Notes: generated by a model from the sequence alone, not told the origin. A DNA stretch of 64,000 nucleotides from Ornithinimicrobium sp. INDO-MA30-4 (GCF_021535045.1 NZ_CP091056.1:2232001-2296000); one strand, 5' to 3'; positions 1 through 8,972 are shown, counted from the stretch's first letter. Program-made: numbers and translations.

Positions 1-1118
1 CCAAGCAAAGGCATCCAGACCTATCTGACCTGTCGCGCGGTGCACGTCTATTCGCTCGGCTCGATGTTGGGCACTCAAGGTGCACGCGAAATCGCCGAGG
101 GTGCGATGGCAGGTCTGACCGGACAACTGCATGACGATGAGCACGGGGTTGGTTCCCTGGTGTCGACCTGGATGGTCGACCACTCGAGGACGCAGCCAAG
201 CAGTGCTACCAGCACGCGTTTGTCGTGTTGGCGGCTTCCAGCGCGACCGCGGCCGGGTTGCCGGGAGCTCGCGAGTTGTTGGACCGGGCTATCGGTGTGC
301 TCACCGACAAGTTTTGGGACGAAGAAGACGCCATGTGCGTCGACCAATGGGACCGCACCTGGAGCACGCTGGACTCCTATCGTGGCGTGAACGGCAACAT
401 GCACGCCGTTGAAGCACTTCTCGCAGCCGCTGACGTGCTCGACTCGCACGAGATTCGCGAGCGGGCACACATGATCACCCGCAATGTCATCTCCTTTAGC
501 GCCACCAACGAGTGGCGCATCCCCGAGCATTTCACTGCCGATTGGGAGCCTGACCTTGAGCTCAACCGGGATCACCCCGACGACCCGTTCAAGCCGTTCG
601 GCGCGACCGTCGGTCACGGGTTTGAGTGGGCTCGGCTGATCCTGCACCTCGAAGCCGCGTTGACGGACGACCTGATCGAGAGCCTTTGAGTCAGCCACCG
701 GGCTGTTTGCCCGCGCGATGATCGATGGCTGGGCGGTCGATGGCGCCGACGGCTTCGTCTACACCACCGACTGGGAGGTGCCCCGGTCGTGCATGACCGG
801 ATGCACTGGGTGGCTGCCGAGGCGATCGCGGCTGCGGCTGCGCTCTACAAGCGGACCGGGCGCGAGGCATACGTCGATTGGTATGAGCAGTGGTGGGGGT
901 ATGTCATCACCCACCTGATGGATCGCGAGAACGGCTCGTGGCATCACCAGTTGGACCGCAACAACGTCGTCACCAACACCGTGTGGCCAGGCAAACCGGA
1001 TCTTTATCACGCCTACCAGGCCGCCTTGATCCCTGCTTTGCCGCTCGCCCCGGCGCTATCGATGGGTGTGAAGGCTGGCCTGTTAGCCGCGGCCGAGGAT
1101 GGTCTGGCAGCGGAGTAG
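1..1118 (+). CDS. AGE-family epimerase/isomerase (5' partial, frameshifted)
   Basis: Resembles N-acylglucosamine 2-epimerase/mannose isomerase-type enzymes (AGE superfamily, (alpha/alpha)6 barrel), cytosolic sugar isomerases. Reading is open from base 1, so the start lies outside the window. Family features include TCRAVHVYSLG near the start, RGVNGNMHAVEALLAA, WRIPEHFTADW, a GHGFEWARL segment with the catalytic-type histidine, and WYEQWWGYV near the end. The protein is continuous only after three frame changes, near 151 (GGGG run), 687 (TTT run) and 780 (GGG run). Each is repaired by changing one base in a homopolymer, so the real gene is probably intact. The substrate (mannose, GlcNAc, sulfoquinovose or another sugar) cannot be decided from sequence alone. 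Confidence 0.8.
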
Positions 1119-1358
1119 CCCGGCGCTGGCCTGCTTAGCAACGTCAGGGTCAAGGCCCTCATCAAGAGCCCGCTGATAGCCGTCAACGGCAAAATCGGGC
1201 CGGTTGATGCCCTCATGCCCGCGCGCTACCTCATATTCGCGCAGGGCTTGGGGGATGCCAGGCTGATTGATGACGGCGATTACTTGCTCGATGAACTCCC
1301 GGGGGTCTAACTCGTGGTGCTGCTCCCAGACTGCCTGCAAGTCTGTTTCCCAAGTCAT
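1083..1358 (-). CDS. Short TPR-type protein, C-terminally truncated
   Basis: A 91-residue protein starting MTWETDLQAVWEQ. It resembles the small actinobacterial tetratricopeptide (TPR_5) proteins of roughly 115-125 residues with an ExVAxLW-DELDPxxFIxxI start, an ARGHEGI motif and a repeat FAVDGYQRALDEGL. It stops at GRG just after the second helix pair, earlier than relatives that continue into another repeat, so the C-terminus is missing or was lost by an indel. The last 36 bases overlap the convergent AGE gene on the other strand. Function unknown; probably a soluble scaffold. Confidence 0.55.
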   Translation of the reverse strand: MTWETDLQAVWEQHHELDPREFIEQVIAVINQPGIPQALREYEVARGHEGINRPDFAVDGYQRALDEGLDPDVAKQASAGLLRCQTILGRG

Positions 1359-1426
1359 CAGGCAACGCTAACTGGTGACGCTAACTGGATGCCGAGGACG
1401 CCTGGCGCATGTCTCCGAGCGCGTTG

Positions 1427-1432
1427 CACAAT
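1427..1432 (+). promoter_or_regulatory. Putative -10 box CACAAT, leaderless start of mmsA
   Basis: CACAAT ends five bases before ATG 1438, with no Shine-Dalgarno sequence between. It fits the leaderless pattern seen at many genes here, although the first base pair is not the TA of the consensus. Confidence 0.35.
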
Positions 1433-1437
1433 GAGGG

Positions 1438-2981
1438 ATGACTTCTCCCTCTGACGCGCTCGCCATCTCCCATTGGTCCGACGGAAAGAGGTTCGCGGGC
1501 ACGAGTGAACGCTGGGCCGAGGTCACTAATCCGGCCACGGGTCAGGTGCGCGGCCACGTCGCCTTGGCCACCGCGGCCGATTCTGCTCAGGTCATCGCGG
1601 CGGCGAAGAGGGCTGCTCCTGCCTGGGCCGCAACTTCGCTGGCGCGGCGCACCCAGTGATTTTTGCCTTTCGCGAACTCTTGAACAGCCGCAAGGCTGAA
1701 TTGGCCGAGTTAATTACTGCTGAGCACGGCAAGGTCTTTTCGGACGCGATGGGAGAGATCGCGCGCGGACAAGAGGTCGTTGAGTTCGCGTGCGGCATGG
1801 GCCACTTGCTGAAGGGCGGTCACAGTTCCGAAGTTTCCACCGGAGTTGACGTGCACTCAAGGCGCGACCCATTGGGGTCGTGGGGTCATCAGTCCCTTTA
1901 ACTTCCCGGCGATGGTGCCTATGTGGTTCTTTCCGGTGGCTATCGCCGCAGGCAACACCGTTGTTCTGAAACCCAGCGAAAAAGACCCATCTGCTGCCCT
2001 GTGGCTCGCTGAGTTGTGGCGCGAGGCCGGGTTGCCGGACGGTGTATTCAACGTGCTCAACGGTGACAAGGAGGCAGTCGATGCTCTCCTTACTTCCTCT
2101 GATGTCGCCTCCATTAGTTTCGTTGGCTCGACGCCCATTGCTCAGTATGTCTATGAACAAGCAAGCATGCACGGCAAGCGGGTTCAGTCGCTCGGTGGCG
2201 CGAAGAACCACATGATTGTGCTGCCCGACGCAGACCTCGATCTTGCCGCGGACTCCGCAGTCAATGCTGGCTATGGCAGCGCCGGAGAACGCTGCATGGC
2301 CATCAGTGTCCTCGTCGCAGTTGAACCGATTGCCGACGAACTGGTCGAGAAAATCAAGGAACGGACCCAAACCCTGTTGATTGGTGATGGCAGCGAAGAA
2401 GCAACAGCCAACGACGATGGCTCCCGAGAGGCCGACATGGGGCCATTGGTCACCCGAGCCCACCGCGATCGGGTGGCAAACCTGATTGCTTCAGGCGAAG
2501 CCGCTGGAGCGAGTGTCGTGATCGATGGTCGCGAGGTGAAGCCACGAGGCGCAACGAATGGCTATTGGTTGGGCCCCACTTTGTTTGACCACGTCGCCAC
2601 CGACATGGAGATCTATACCGAGGAGATCTTCGGCCCGGTGCTTGCTGTGGTGCGAGTGAAGTCCTATGACGAGGCTGTTGCACTGATCAATGCCAATCAA
2701 TACGGCAACGGCACTGCCATCTTTACCAACGATGGTGGTGCTGCCCGACGTTTCGAAAGCGACGTACAGGTCGGCATGATCGGTATCAACGTTCCAGTCC
2801 CAGTGCCGGTGGCTTACTACTCCTTCGGTGGTTGGAAGCGTTCGTTGTTTGGCGACACTCATGCGCACGGTGCCGAAGGGTGCATTTTTTCACCCGTGGC
2901 AAGGTAGTGACGTCTCGTTGGATCAATCCGGCAGCCCGCCCGACCGGCGGCCTGGAGTTGGGATTCCCGCGAAATACTTGA
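1438..2981 (+). CDS. mmsA: CoA-acylating methylmalonate-semialdehyde dehydrogenase (frameshifted)
   Basis: Aldehyde dehydrogenase superfamily, MmsA/IolA group. It oxidises (methyl)malonate semialdehyde with NAD and CoA to propionyl- or acetyl-CoA in valine or inositol breakdown. Visible are SHWSDGKRF at the N-terminus, [15 protein letters not shown], the glycine-rich [13 protein letters not shown] turn, the catalytic cysteine in [16 protein letters not shown] and the C-terminal [15 protein letters not shown], all typical of the family. The reading frame changes near 1655, 1865-1890 and 2880, each fixed by one extra G in a G run. After the last fix the protein ends [13 protein letters not shown]...LGFPRNT at 2981. 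The stretch [13 protein letters not shown] near residue 320 is longer than in most relatives. It stands alone with its own promoter. Confidence 0.9.
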
Positions 2982-3126
2982 AACTATCACTCAGATGAGC
3001 CAGGAGCTGGTCCGCTCCTTGGACCGCGAGCACGTATTTTACTTGTGGTCAGCGCAGCGGCAGATCGAGCTCGGAAATGGCGGCCATCGTGGCTGGCTGT
3101 AAGAAGCGTGGGCTGTTACCGATCGA

Positions 3127-3132
3127 TAACCT
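3127..3132 (+). promoter_or_regulatory. Putative leaderless -10 box TAACCT
   Basis: TAACCT matches TANNNT and lies exactly six bases upstream of GTG 3139, with no ribosome-binding site. This supports GTG 3139 as both transcription and translation start. Confidence 0.5.
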
Positions 3133-3138
3133 AGTCTG

Positions 3139-3754
3139 GTGACCCAGTTTGATGATATTCAGCGCCTGGTGCGTCTGGCCCGCCGCCGACTGGCTGACGT
3201 TGATATCGCACTTGCGGTGTCGACATCGGCGGCCAGCAAAGCACTGGCCGAGGTCGCGGAGGCCGTCGCCCAAGCTCAGATTTTGTTGGATGTTCCTGGT
3301 GATGGGCTTAAGAAGCCTGACGCCGTCGCGATTAATCAAACGGTGCTGGGCATTTCTCCTGCGCCCATTGGCTGGGTGGGGGTGATCCGTGACCCAGACG
3401 TGCCGCGCCCCGAGTTGTTGCTGGCGAGCACTTAGGTGAACTGATTGAGTCAGCCCGAGAGTCCTTGCGGCTCGACGTAGTGAGTATCGGCACGGAGCCG
3501 AGCCCAGAAGTTGATCTATGGGTGGAGACACAACCCGCCCTGAGCCATCACGTGCAATCGCCGACCGCGATCTGGCGCGGGGTGGCGAATGGGGGACCGC
3601 CAAGGTGAGTGCTGGCGACCAGTGGCAAAACCGATTTGCCGCGCTTACTGGCGAAGGGCATCCGGCGCCATCGCTACTCGTGGGCATCGGCTTTACTGAG
3701 ACTCATGTCGTTGATGCTTATGCCGCGGCCCTGGTGTCGGCTCCGCCGCAGTGA
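3139..3754 (+). CDS. Hypothetical protein (probably one frameshifted gene)
   Basis: I do not recognise this protein. The first 98 residues are helix-prone and alanine-rich (RLVRLARRRLADVDIALAV). They are followed by KKPDAVAINQTVLGISPAPIGWVGVIRDP, which looks like a real domain. After 3430 sensible coding continues in a second frame (LGELIESARESLRLDVVSIG...SPEVDLWVETQP) to about 3600, then in a third frame (DQWQNRFAALTGEGHPAPSLLVGIGF) to the stop at 3754. If these belong together the product is about 205 residues, with two indels near 3430 and 3600. The long opposite-strand frame here has low-complexity Arg-rich translation and is rejected. It lies just upstream of the alarmone synthetase. Confidence 0.4.
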
Positions 3755-3802
3755 TTGGATCGCTCGCTCCTCAGTAGGCGTGCGCGTGTCCGTGCGTCGG
3801 CA

Positions 3803-3808
3803 TACATT
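3803..3808 (+). promoter_or_regulatory. Putative leaderless -10 box TACATT
   Basis: TACATT (TANNNT) is followed by exactly six bases and then GTG 3815, with no Shine-Dalgarno. It decides the start of the alarmone synthetase in favour of GTG 3815 over the upstream TTG. Confidence 0.55.
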
Positions 3809-3814
3809 GGCAGG

Positions 3815-4576
3815 GTGAACGAACCGATCAGCGAAGATCACCTCACCGCTCGCGAGCATCAGAACCTCGAAGAACACCCTCCGACACGCCTTGATCTGAC
3901 GCGCTTCTTGATGTCGTACAAATTTGGCATTGACGAGATTATGACCAAGGTCAATGTGCTGAAGGAGGAGTTTCAGTATGCGCACGACTACAGCCCGATC
4001 GAGCATGTCAGCTCCCGGCTAAAGTCGCCTAGTGCGATTGTTAAAAAAGCCCGCAACATCGGGGCGCCGATTACTATTGCTGGCATCCGGGCGAACATCT
4101 TCGATATCGCGGGCATAAGGATTACCTGCAGTTTTGTATCTGACACCTACTCCATGCGAGACATGCTGATTGCGCAACCCGATGTTGAGGTGGTGGTCGA
4201 GAAGGACTACATTGCCAACCCTAAGAGCAATGGGTACCGCAGTCTGCACCTCATATGCCGCGTTCCGGTTTTCATGTCGGACCGCGTGGAGTATGTGTAT
4301 GTCGAGGTTCAAATCCGAACGGTGGCGATGGATTTTTGGGCCAGCCTTGAGCACAAGATCTACTACAAGTTCCAACACGACGTGCCGTTGCGCCTATTGG
4401 ATGAGCTCAAGGAAGCAGCTGACACTGCACACCGACTCGACTTGTCGATGGAGGCAATGCACGACGAAGTGTTGGCCCTTGAGGCTAGTGCGGGGCCCGA
4501 AAGCGCCCAAGAGCAACGCGACGAAGAGGTGGCCTATATCGCCCAACTCTTTCGCTCTGGCGCCGCAAAGTCCTGA
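3815..4576 (+). CDS. Small alarmone synthetase (RelA/SpoT-like GTP pyrophosphokinase)
   Basis: A 253-residue protein with a lone (p)ppGpp synthetase domain, the architecture of RelP/RelQ-type small alarmone synthetases. It would transfer pyrophosphate from ATP to GTP or GDP in the cytosol. Visible motifs are SSRLKSPSAIVKKA (around residues 66-79, substrate-binding basic segment), FDIAGIRITCSF (96-107, with the conserved Asp of the Mg site), NPKSNGYRSLHL and VEVQIRTVAMDFWASLEHKIYYK, which carries the conserved Glu. There is no HD hydrolase and no TGS/ACT regulatory region. The C-terminal 50 residues are helical and acidic. The ORF is intact, with start GTG 3815 chosen for the -10 box six bases upstream. 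It could be confused only with long Rel, whose other domains are absent. Confidence 0.92.
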   Translation: MNEPISEDHLTAREHQNLEEHPPTRLDLTRFLMSYKFGIDEIMTKVNVLKEEFQYAHDYSPIEHVSSRLKSPSAIVKKARNIGAPITIAGIRANIFDIAGIRITCSFVSDTYSMRDMLIAQPDVEVVVEKDYIANPKSNGYRSLHLICRVPVFMSDRVEYVYVEVQIRTVAMDFWASLEHKIYYKFQHDVPLRLLDELKEAADTAHRLDLSMEAMHDEVLALEASAGPESAQEQRDEEVAYIAQLFRSGAAKS

Positions 4577-4605
4577 GTTTCCGGCACAGTTAGAGCCCTG
4601 ACCGC

Positions 4606-5124
4606 TTGGCTTTATCGGCTGAGCGGTGGCACGCAGAACGGGTAGAGAACGGGCATACACCCACGATGGCGTGTGTAGAAAAGCGAGAGAACGTGCGCGA
4701 GACGCTGACAGACCGGAACGGTCGGTATGACGAGGTCATTGTCGATGTTGCAGGGCATGACTCCCGCGAACTGCGGACCACGATGCTGGCCGCGCACCAA
4801 ATCATTGTCGTCTCACGCCCCAGCCAGCTCGACCTGGACACCCTGGAGCACATGAGCGAAGTCGTCGACCAAGCACGGGATCTCAACCCCGACCTTGAAG
4901 CACTAGGACTTCTGACTCAGGTGCCTACTAACCCGAGCGTGACCGAACGAGTCGATGGGGGAGCCTACCTAGCAGACTTTCCCACGCTGAAACCGTTGAG
5001 CAGCGTGATCTTTGAGCGAAAGGCCTACCGAGACGTCATCTGCGAAGGGCTCGGCGTCGTGGAATGGTCCAACCCCAAAGCCAAAGCCGAAATCGAAACT
5101 CTTGTAGCGGAAGTGGAGAAGTAA
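4606..5124 (+). pseudogene. ParA-family ATPase lacking the Walker A region
   Basis: The translation ENGHTPTMACVEKRENVRETL...DEVIVDVAGHDSRELRTTML...RPSQLDLDTLEHMSEVVDQARDLNP matches the middle and C-terminal parts of plasmid-type ParA partition ATPases, including the Walker B-like VIVDVAG and the QLDLDTL segment. The N-terminal deviant Walker A (KGGxGKT) and about 50 residues are missing. Only 30 bases separate it from the alarmone synthetase gene, so there is no room for them. Without the P-loop it cannot bind ATP normally, and it is most likely a leftover of an integrated plasmid or element. The following gene starts directly after its stop codon, as partner genes of parA do. Confidence 0.75.
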
Positions 5125-5436
5125 ATGGTCAAAAGACGCACCCCACCAGTGCCCAATGTTGATCGCGCTGCAGCAGACGCATTCGCGGCCGGTGCCGACC
5201 CCCAACCGCAACAAATACCCCAGCCGGCTAGGTCGACCGTTGCCACGGATCCTGTGTCGACCGAGGCTCTGCCGAACTCGATGTTGCTGCGCTTCAAAGG
5301 GGAGAAAGTTGAAGCACAGCAAATCGCGGACCTCGCGATTCACCACGACCGCTCCAAGCAATACATCGCCCAGCAGGCACTCCAACGCGGACTAGCCGCG
5401 ATGGCACAGGAAGCAAGGATCGGATCCGGAGACTAA
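5125..5436 (+). CDS. Small basic protein downstream of parA remnant, likely DNA-binding partition partner
   Basis: 103 residues, starting MVKRRTPPVPNVDRAAADAF. Its ATG follows the parA stop with no gap, so the two were translationally coupled. The N-terminal half is Pro/Ala/Gln-rich and likely disordered. The C-terminal half, SMLLRFKGEKVEAQQIADLAIHHDRSKQYIAQQALQRGL, has the beta-strand plus two-helix pattern of ribbon-helix-helix or CopG-like proteins. By position it would be the centromere-binding partner of ParA. No catalytic motif is visible. It is intact even though its ParA partner has lost its N-terminus. Confidence 0.55.
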   Translation: MVKRRTPPVPNVDRAAADAFAAGADPQPQQIPQPARSTVATDPVSTEALPNSMLLRFKGEKVEAQQIADLAIHHDRSKQYIAQQALQRGLAAMAQEARIGSGD

Positions 5437-5667
5437 CAATGGGGGAGGCTACTGACTGTGACCGAAGCGCGCAGGGTATGACCGATCCCCAGTCAGAGCC
5501 CTCCCAGCCCAAAAGTGCTGCGGGATACAACGACGGCACAGCCCAGATATGCCCTGAAGGCTAACCAGCACTTCTTCACTGCCACGGTGATAATTGGAAT
5601 TGGTTCGTGGGCAAAGTGGGTTGGCCTCGGGGGCCAAGCGTTTGGGAACGGCCCCCGAGGCTATTGC

Positions 5668-5793
5668 CTACCGCAGGTTGAATGCTCTCTGGCATTTACC
5701 GCAGCGGATCAGACCCGGGCTGTACCCGCCGATAGCAAACTTGCTACGGCAGTTGGGGCAGGTGACGGTGTAGCCGCCTAGTCTGCGCTTCAT
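5668..5793 (-). CDS. 41-residue zinc-ribbon protein
   Basis: The protein starts MKRRLGGYTV, then CPNC, a 17-residue loop, CGKC and a short tail ending FNLR. Two CxxC knuckles at residues 12-15 and 31-34 form a complete zinc ribbon. The start is set by a strong GGAGGA ribosome-binding site seven bases upstream of ATG (positions 5791-5793). Upstream in-frame codons lack any such signal, although the frame stays open for another 66 codons. No other domain is present. It could be a small transcription-associated or ribosome-associated zinc protein, or an adaptor in the surrounding mobile DNA. Confidence 0.6.
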   Translation of the reverse strand: MKRRLGGYTVTCPNCRSKFAIGGYSPGLIRCGKCQRAFNLR

Positions 5794-5940
5794 GTCGTGT
5801 TCCTCCAATGAGTCTTTGATGACCCTGTTACGGAACTGAACGAAGCCTCGTCGGTGAGCCCTGTTCTGACGGGGCGCAACATAGATGTACTCTCGAATTT
5901 CACCTGCCACAGTGAAAGTAAATACGAAAGCCGAATCGGC

Positions 5941-5962
5941 AATAGCCCGATTTCGGGCTATT
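5941..5962. promoter_or_regulatory. Perfect inverted repeat AATAGCCCGA / TCGGGCTATT
   Basis: Ten-base perfect arms separated by TT, lying 150 bases upstream of the zinc-ribbon start. Without a T-run on either side it is more like an operator or attenuator than a terminator. Confidence 0.4.
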
Positions 5963-6002
5963 CGTGTGTTCCTTATCGCATGATCGCACACAAGTACGGC
6001 GA

Positions 6003-6060
6003 GTTACATCCGTGTAACTACTACATGTAGAGGCTGGGGCCTCGGCAATTGCCTACATGT
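6003..6060. other. Cluster of short palindromes
   Basis: Contains GTTACA-tccg-TGTAAC (6003-6018), the perfect palindrome CTACATGTAG (6021-6030), and a partial second copy CTACATGT at 6053-6060. The 5794-6148 stretch has no convincing gene. These palindromes and the 5941 hairpin are its only visible structure and may be operator or recombination sites. Confidence 0.35.
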
Positions 6061-6148
6061 TGGGAAATGCCCGACTCTCATTCTAAGATGGGGGCTGCTT
6101 TTAGTCGCAATTGAGTCCCACTCATCACTCCTCGCAACCAGTTCCAAG

Positions 6149-6256
6149 GTGGCCTCGAGAGGGGTGGAGTTGCGGTCGCTCAAAGAGGTGTTAGACACGA
6201 ACACTGCTAGTGGCCAACTGTTTTTCAGTATCGTCGCTAGCATCGCTGAGTTGAGG
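6149..6256 (+). pseudogene. Fragment of a serine recombinase (resolvase)
   Basis: About 36 codons reading RGVELRSLKEVLDTNTASGQLFFSIVASIAEL. These match the core of resolvase/invertase catalytic domains (the RSL...DT.TA.G.LFF...A..AE segment before the long E helix). Both the N-terminal serine region and the C-terminal HTH are gone, and the translation turns to noise at VGSGRRW. It is the remains of a recombinase, related in kind to the intact one at 18879. Confidence 0.7.
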
Positions 6257-6344
6257 GTGGGCTCGGGGCGAAGGTGGTGGGGATACCCAATAGGCGCCCG
6301 ATGCTGCCCACTTCTGGTAGTAATAACCTCCGAAGCTCTACTTA

Positions 6345-6734
6345 CTAGTGGTGTTGTTCGAAAATCTTGTCCTGCTGGCTTTTGGACCTTTGGCCAGCGC
6401 AAGGTAGCGAGCCGACAACATAACAACCAAAGGTGCGAATGGTTAAGTAGATGACGATGGGCAAGCCCAGCAACTGGCCTGACGCCAGAAGCACCGATAC
6501 GCCCTCCATCCCGGCCATGACCGGACGATCTGGACCCGGCGTTGACGCCGTCAGCAGCAAGGCTAGGGGCAGCGCCACCATCCCCTGAAACAAAGTGCAG
6601 TAGGCACCAACCTTCGGTCCCCAGTGCCTCCAAGCCGCTGAGCATGCAAACCATGTCGCGCCGCAGGCCGCGAGAAATCCCCACCCGTGACCGGTCGCCT
6701 CACCCAGCACATGCTGGTACTCCTCTATCCCCAC
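6345..6734 (-). pseudogene. DUF7010-like membrane protein, C-terminally truncated
   Basis: 129 residues with hydrophobic helices around GFLAACGATWFACSAA, KVGAYCTLFQGMVALPLALLL and LLGLPIVIYLTIRTFG. The pattern resembles the actinobacterial DUF7010 family of about 190-residue multi-pass membrane proteins. The tail GSLPCAGQRSKSQQDKIFEQHH is unlike a membrane protein, so the last helices have been replaced. The truncation meets the resolvase fragment region, consistent with a rearrangement breakpoint. Function unknown. Confidence 0.45.
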
Positions 6735-6973
6735 TTGAGCGCCTCCACCCGTCTCGCCGATGAGATCTGATGGTAGCTATCACTTTGCGCCTCGACCGCA
6801 AGATTCGGCACTCCACGCCTCACACCGCGAATCGTCACCGATTGGGGATCCGCTTGCGGCGAATCATTTAATCGCTGAGGTAGCCGTAGTCGGCGACCGC
6901 CGCGGACACATTGCTCATCAGCCGCTCAATGTCAGACCCTCCATGCATGCTGTAGGTGTCCTGAGGAGGGCCT

Positions 6974-8055
6974 ATGTCCGAGAAACAGTACCGCGACAAG
7001 ATCGCGACCATCAAGAAGCAGCAGGGTACGGAGGAGAAGGCGATGGCCAAGCGCGCTCCGCGGCCGCCAAGCATCGTGCCGACGCGTCCAAGGAGCTCGC
7101 CAGGATCACCCCTCGGACGAGTGAGTCGATGGCCCGCACGTATCGACGCAACTCTGACAGTGCCGAGCGTAAAGCCATCGGGGAGGACACCAAGGTCGCC
7201 AAGGCTTCCACCAAGCTAGGGAATCTCGCGAGGGACTTGGCGACCGCTCAAACCAACCTCGACCGGGAGATGCAGGCGGCTATCCGACGCGACGAGACCA
7301 AGCGCAAAGCCGCCAGCAGGGCTGCTGACCAGGCAGACGCCCGGCGGCGCCAGTCTGAGAAAACCCATGCCCGCGAGGTGGCGCGCCTGTCGAGCCCCAC
7401 CGTGCGCTACGTGCACGAGTTGCGGACGGTGCCGGCACCCAAGGCTGAGCAGTTGCGGGTGCTCTACCTCACCGCCAATCCCGAGCAGAACTTGCGCACC
7501 GACGCCGAGGTCCGTGGTGTCCAGGACCAGGTCCGCCGCGCCCTGCATCGGGATCTGATCACGATTGACTACCGCCCAGCAGCCACCGCAGATGACTTGA
7601 TCGCCGGACTTAACGACCTGCGGCCCCACGTCGTGCACTTCTCTGGCCACGCCGGTGACGCTGCTCTACTGTTCGACAACGGCAGCGTGGAAGCCCCAGA
7701 GGGCCGGGACGTGCCATACGATCTTCTTGCCCGTGCTTTGGGCGCTACCGACGTCCCTCCGGTGCTGGTCGTGCTCAACGGTTGCGACACGCTTGCTGGT
7801 GCAGATGTGCTTCTTGAGTCGACCGCAGTGATCGTGGCAACGGCCTCCTCGATCAGCGATTTAGCAGCCTCCGTTTTCGCGGCGAAGTTTTACGCAGCCA
7901 TCGCCGCGGCCCAGACCATCGGTGCCGCAGTGGACCAGGGAAGCGTCTCTGTCGACTTGGCCGGGCTCGATGAGGGCTGGAAACTTGACGTTCTGGCCCG
8001 CACCGACGTTGACACCGCCCAGCGCGTCCTCGTCCAGGTATCCGCCGCTGACTAG
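6974..8055 (+). CDS. Coiled-coil CHAT-domain (caspase-like) protein, one frameshift
   Basis: About 360 residues. The N-terminal 150 are Ala/Lys/Arg-rich coiled coil (AAAKHRADASKELARI, ARTYRRNSDSAERKAI, TKLGNLARDLATAQTNLDRE). A CHAT peptidase domain follows from LRVLYLTANPEQNLRTDAEV. The caspase-type dyad is present: His in VHFSGHAGD (about residue 225) and Cys in VVLNGCDT (about residue 270). The start ATG 6974 has a GGAGG ribosome-binding site. The frame changes near 7051, repaired by one G. CHAT proteases are activated by partner sensors in bacterial conflict and cell-death systems. Here the only close partner is the membrane protein downstream, so the trigger is unknown. Confidence 0.8.
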
Positions 8056-8211
8056 GGCTCGCCGATCGGATGAAGGTGCTCAGCCGCCGTTACGGGGATG
8101 CGACGCACTGACCATTCCCCACATCCGCATGTGGGCCATCTGCGAGTTCTGTTGAACCGTTCCCGTATGAGGATGCCCATATGATGATCCGTCGCTGGCA
8201 CGATAGGGACC

Positions 8212-8679
8212 ATGGGTTCGGAATTGAATGAGGGACCGTCTAGTAAGCGGGGAAACACCGGTGAGTGCCAGGTAGTCACTCGCCGATACAACCGGAATCT
8301 GCTGCTCCTGATGTGGGGACTTTGGGTTGTATCGAGTATTGCTCTCGCGTGGGGCTGGGCCACCCAGAGTGACGATGACCTCTCACTGCTGGGATATGGG
8401 TGGGCCGGCCTAGCTCTGCTTGGTGCCGTCGCCCTGCTCTTCTCAGCCCGCGAACGATTCGTCGTTGACGAGGTTGGTGTCCACCGGCGCGGAGCGCCGA
8501 GCAAAACCGACCCGATCACATGGGCGAAGATAGATCGGATCAGACGCGACTCTACTGACCAGAGAAAGAGTCGCTTGCGGTTCGAACTGAGTACCCTGAT
8601 ACCCAAGGCATCACCACCGCGCATCGACATCGATTGCACCGACGCTCAGTACCAGCAGATCCTCAAATGGCACCCTTAG
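8212..8679 (+). CDS. Two-helix membrane protein with bPH-like domain
   Basis: 155 residues. A hydrophilic N-terminus is followed by two membrane segments (NLLLLMWGLWVVSSIALAWGW and WAGLALLGAVALLFS, residues about 38-84). A cytosolic beta-rich region follows (RERFVVDEVGVHRRG, ITWAKIDRIRRDS, KSRLRFELSTL), with the pattern of bacterial PH-like (DUF2581/bPH) domains. It lies 156 bases after the CHAT gene on the same strand and could be its membrane partner, which is only a guess from position. Confidence 0.55.
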   Translation: MGSELNEGPSSKRGNTGECQVVTRRYNRNLLLLMWGLWVVSSIALAWGWATQSDDDLSLLGYGWAGLALLGAVALLFSARERFVVDEVGVHRRGAPSKTDPITWAKIDRIRRDSTDQRKSRLRFELSTLIPKASPPRIDIDCTDAQYQQILKWHP

Positions 8680-8972
8680 CTGACAGTCTGAGGGCTAGGG
8701 GGATCGAGTGTCTCAGCGCCAGGGGTCGCGTCCCACAAGCCGATCGATGACCGGAACAGGCTGGTTTGCGGGACGAGGTTCAAGCGGTCCGTCCGGCCTC
8801 CTTCTTGTCGAGCACTGGTCAGTTGCGGGTGGCGTCGCGGGTGTGGTGCTGGCTCCGGCGGGGCAGGTGATCGCGGTCCCACCGCGACGGGCCGACGAGC
8901 GCTGCACGCTCAGGTGACCCTCGTCGGTGGCCGGTGGGAGATCTTGCTCCTGACGTGACGTGAGGTTATAGC

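Noticed and set aside
1714-2463. Long open frame (249 codons) on the minus strand inside mmsA
   Set aside because: The plus strand encodes a clear aldehyde dehydrogenase; the minus frame has no domain pattern and is a codon-bias shadow.
3049-3687. 212-codon minus-strand frame over the unknown gene at 3139
   Set aside because: Arg/His/Gln-rich low-complexity translation without structure; the plus-strand frames have balanced composition and a promoter.
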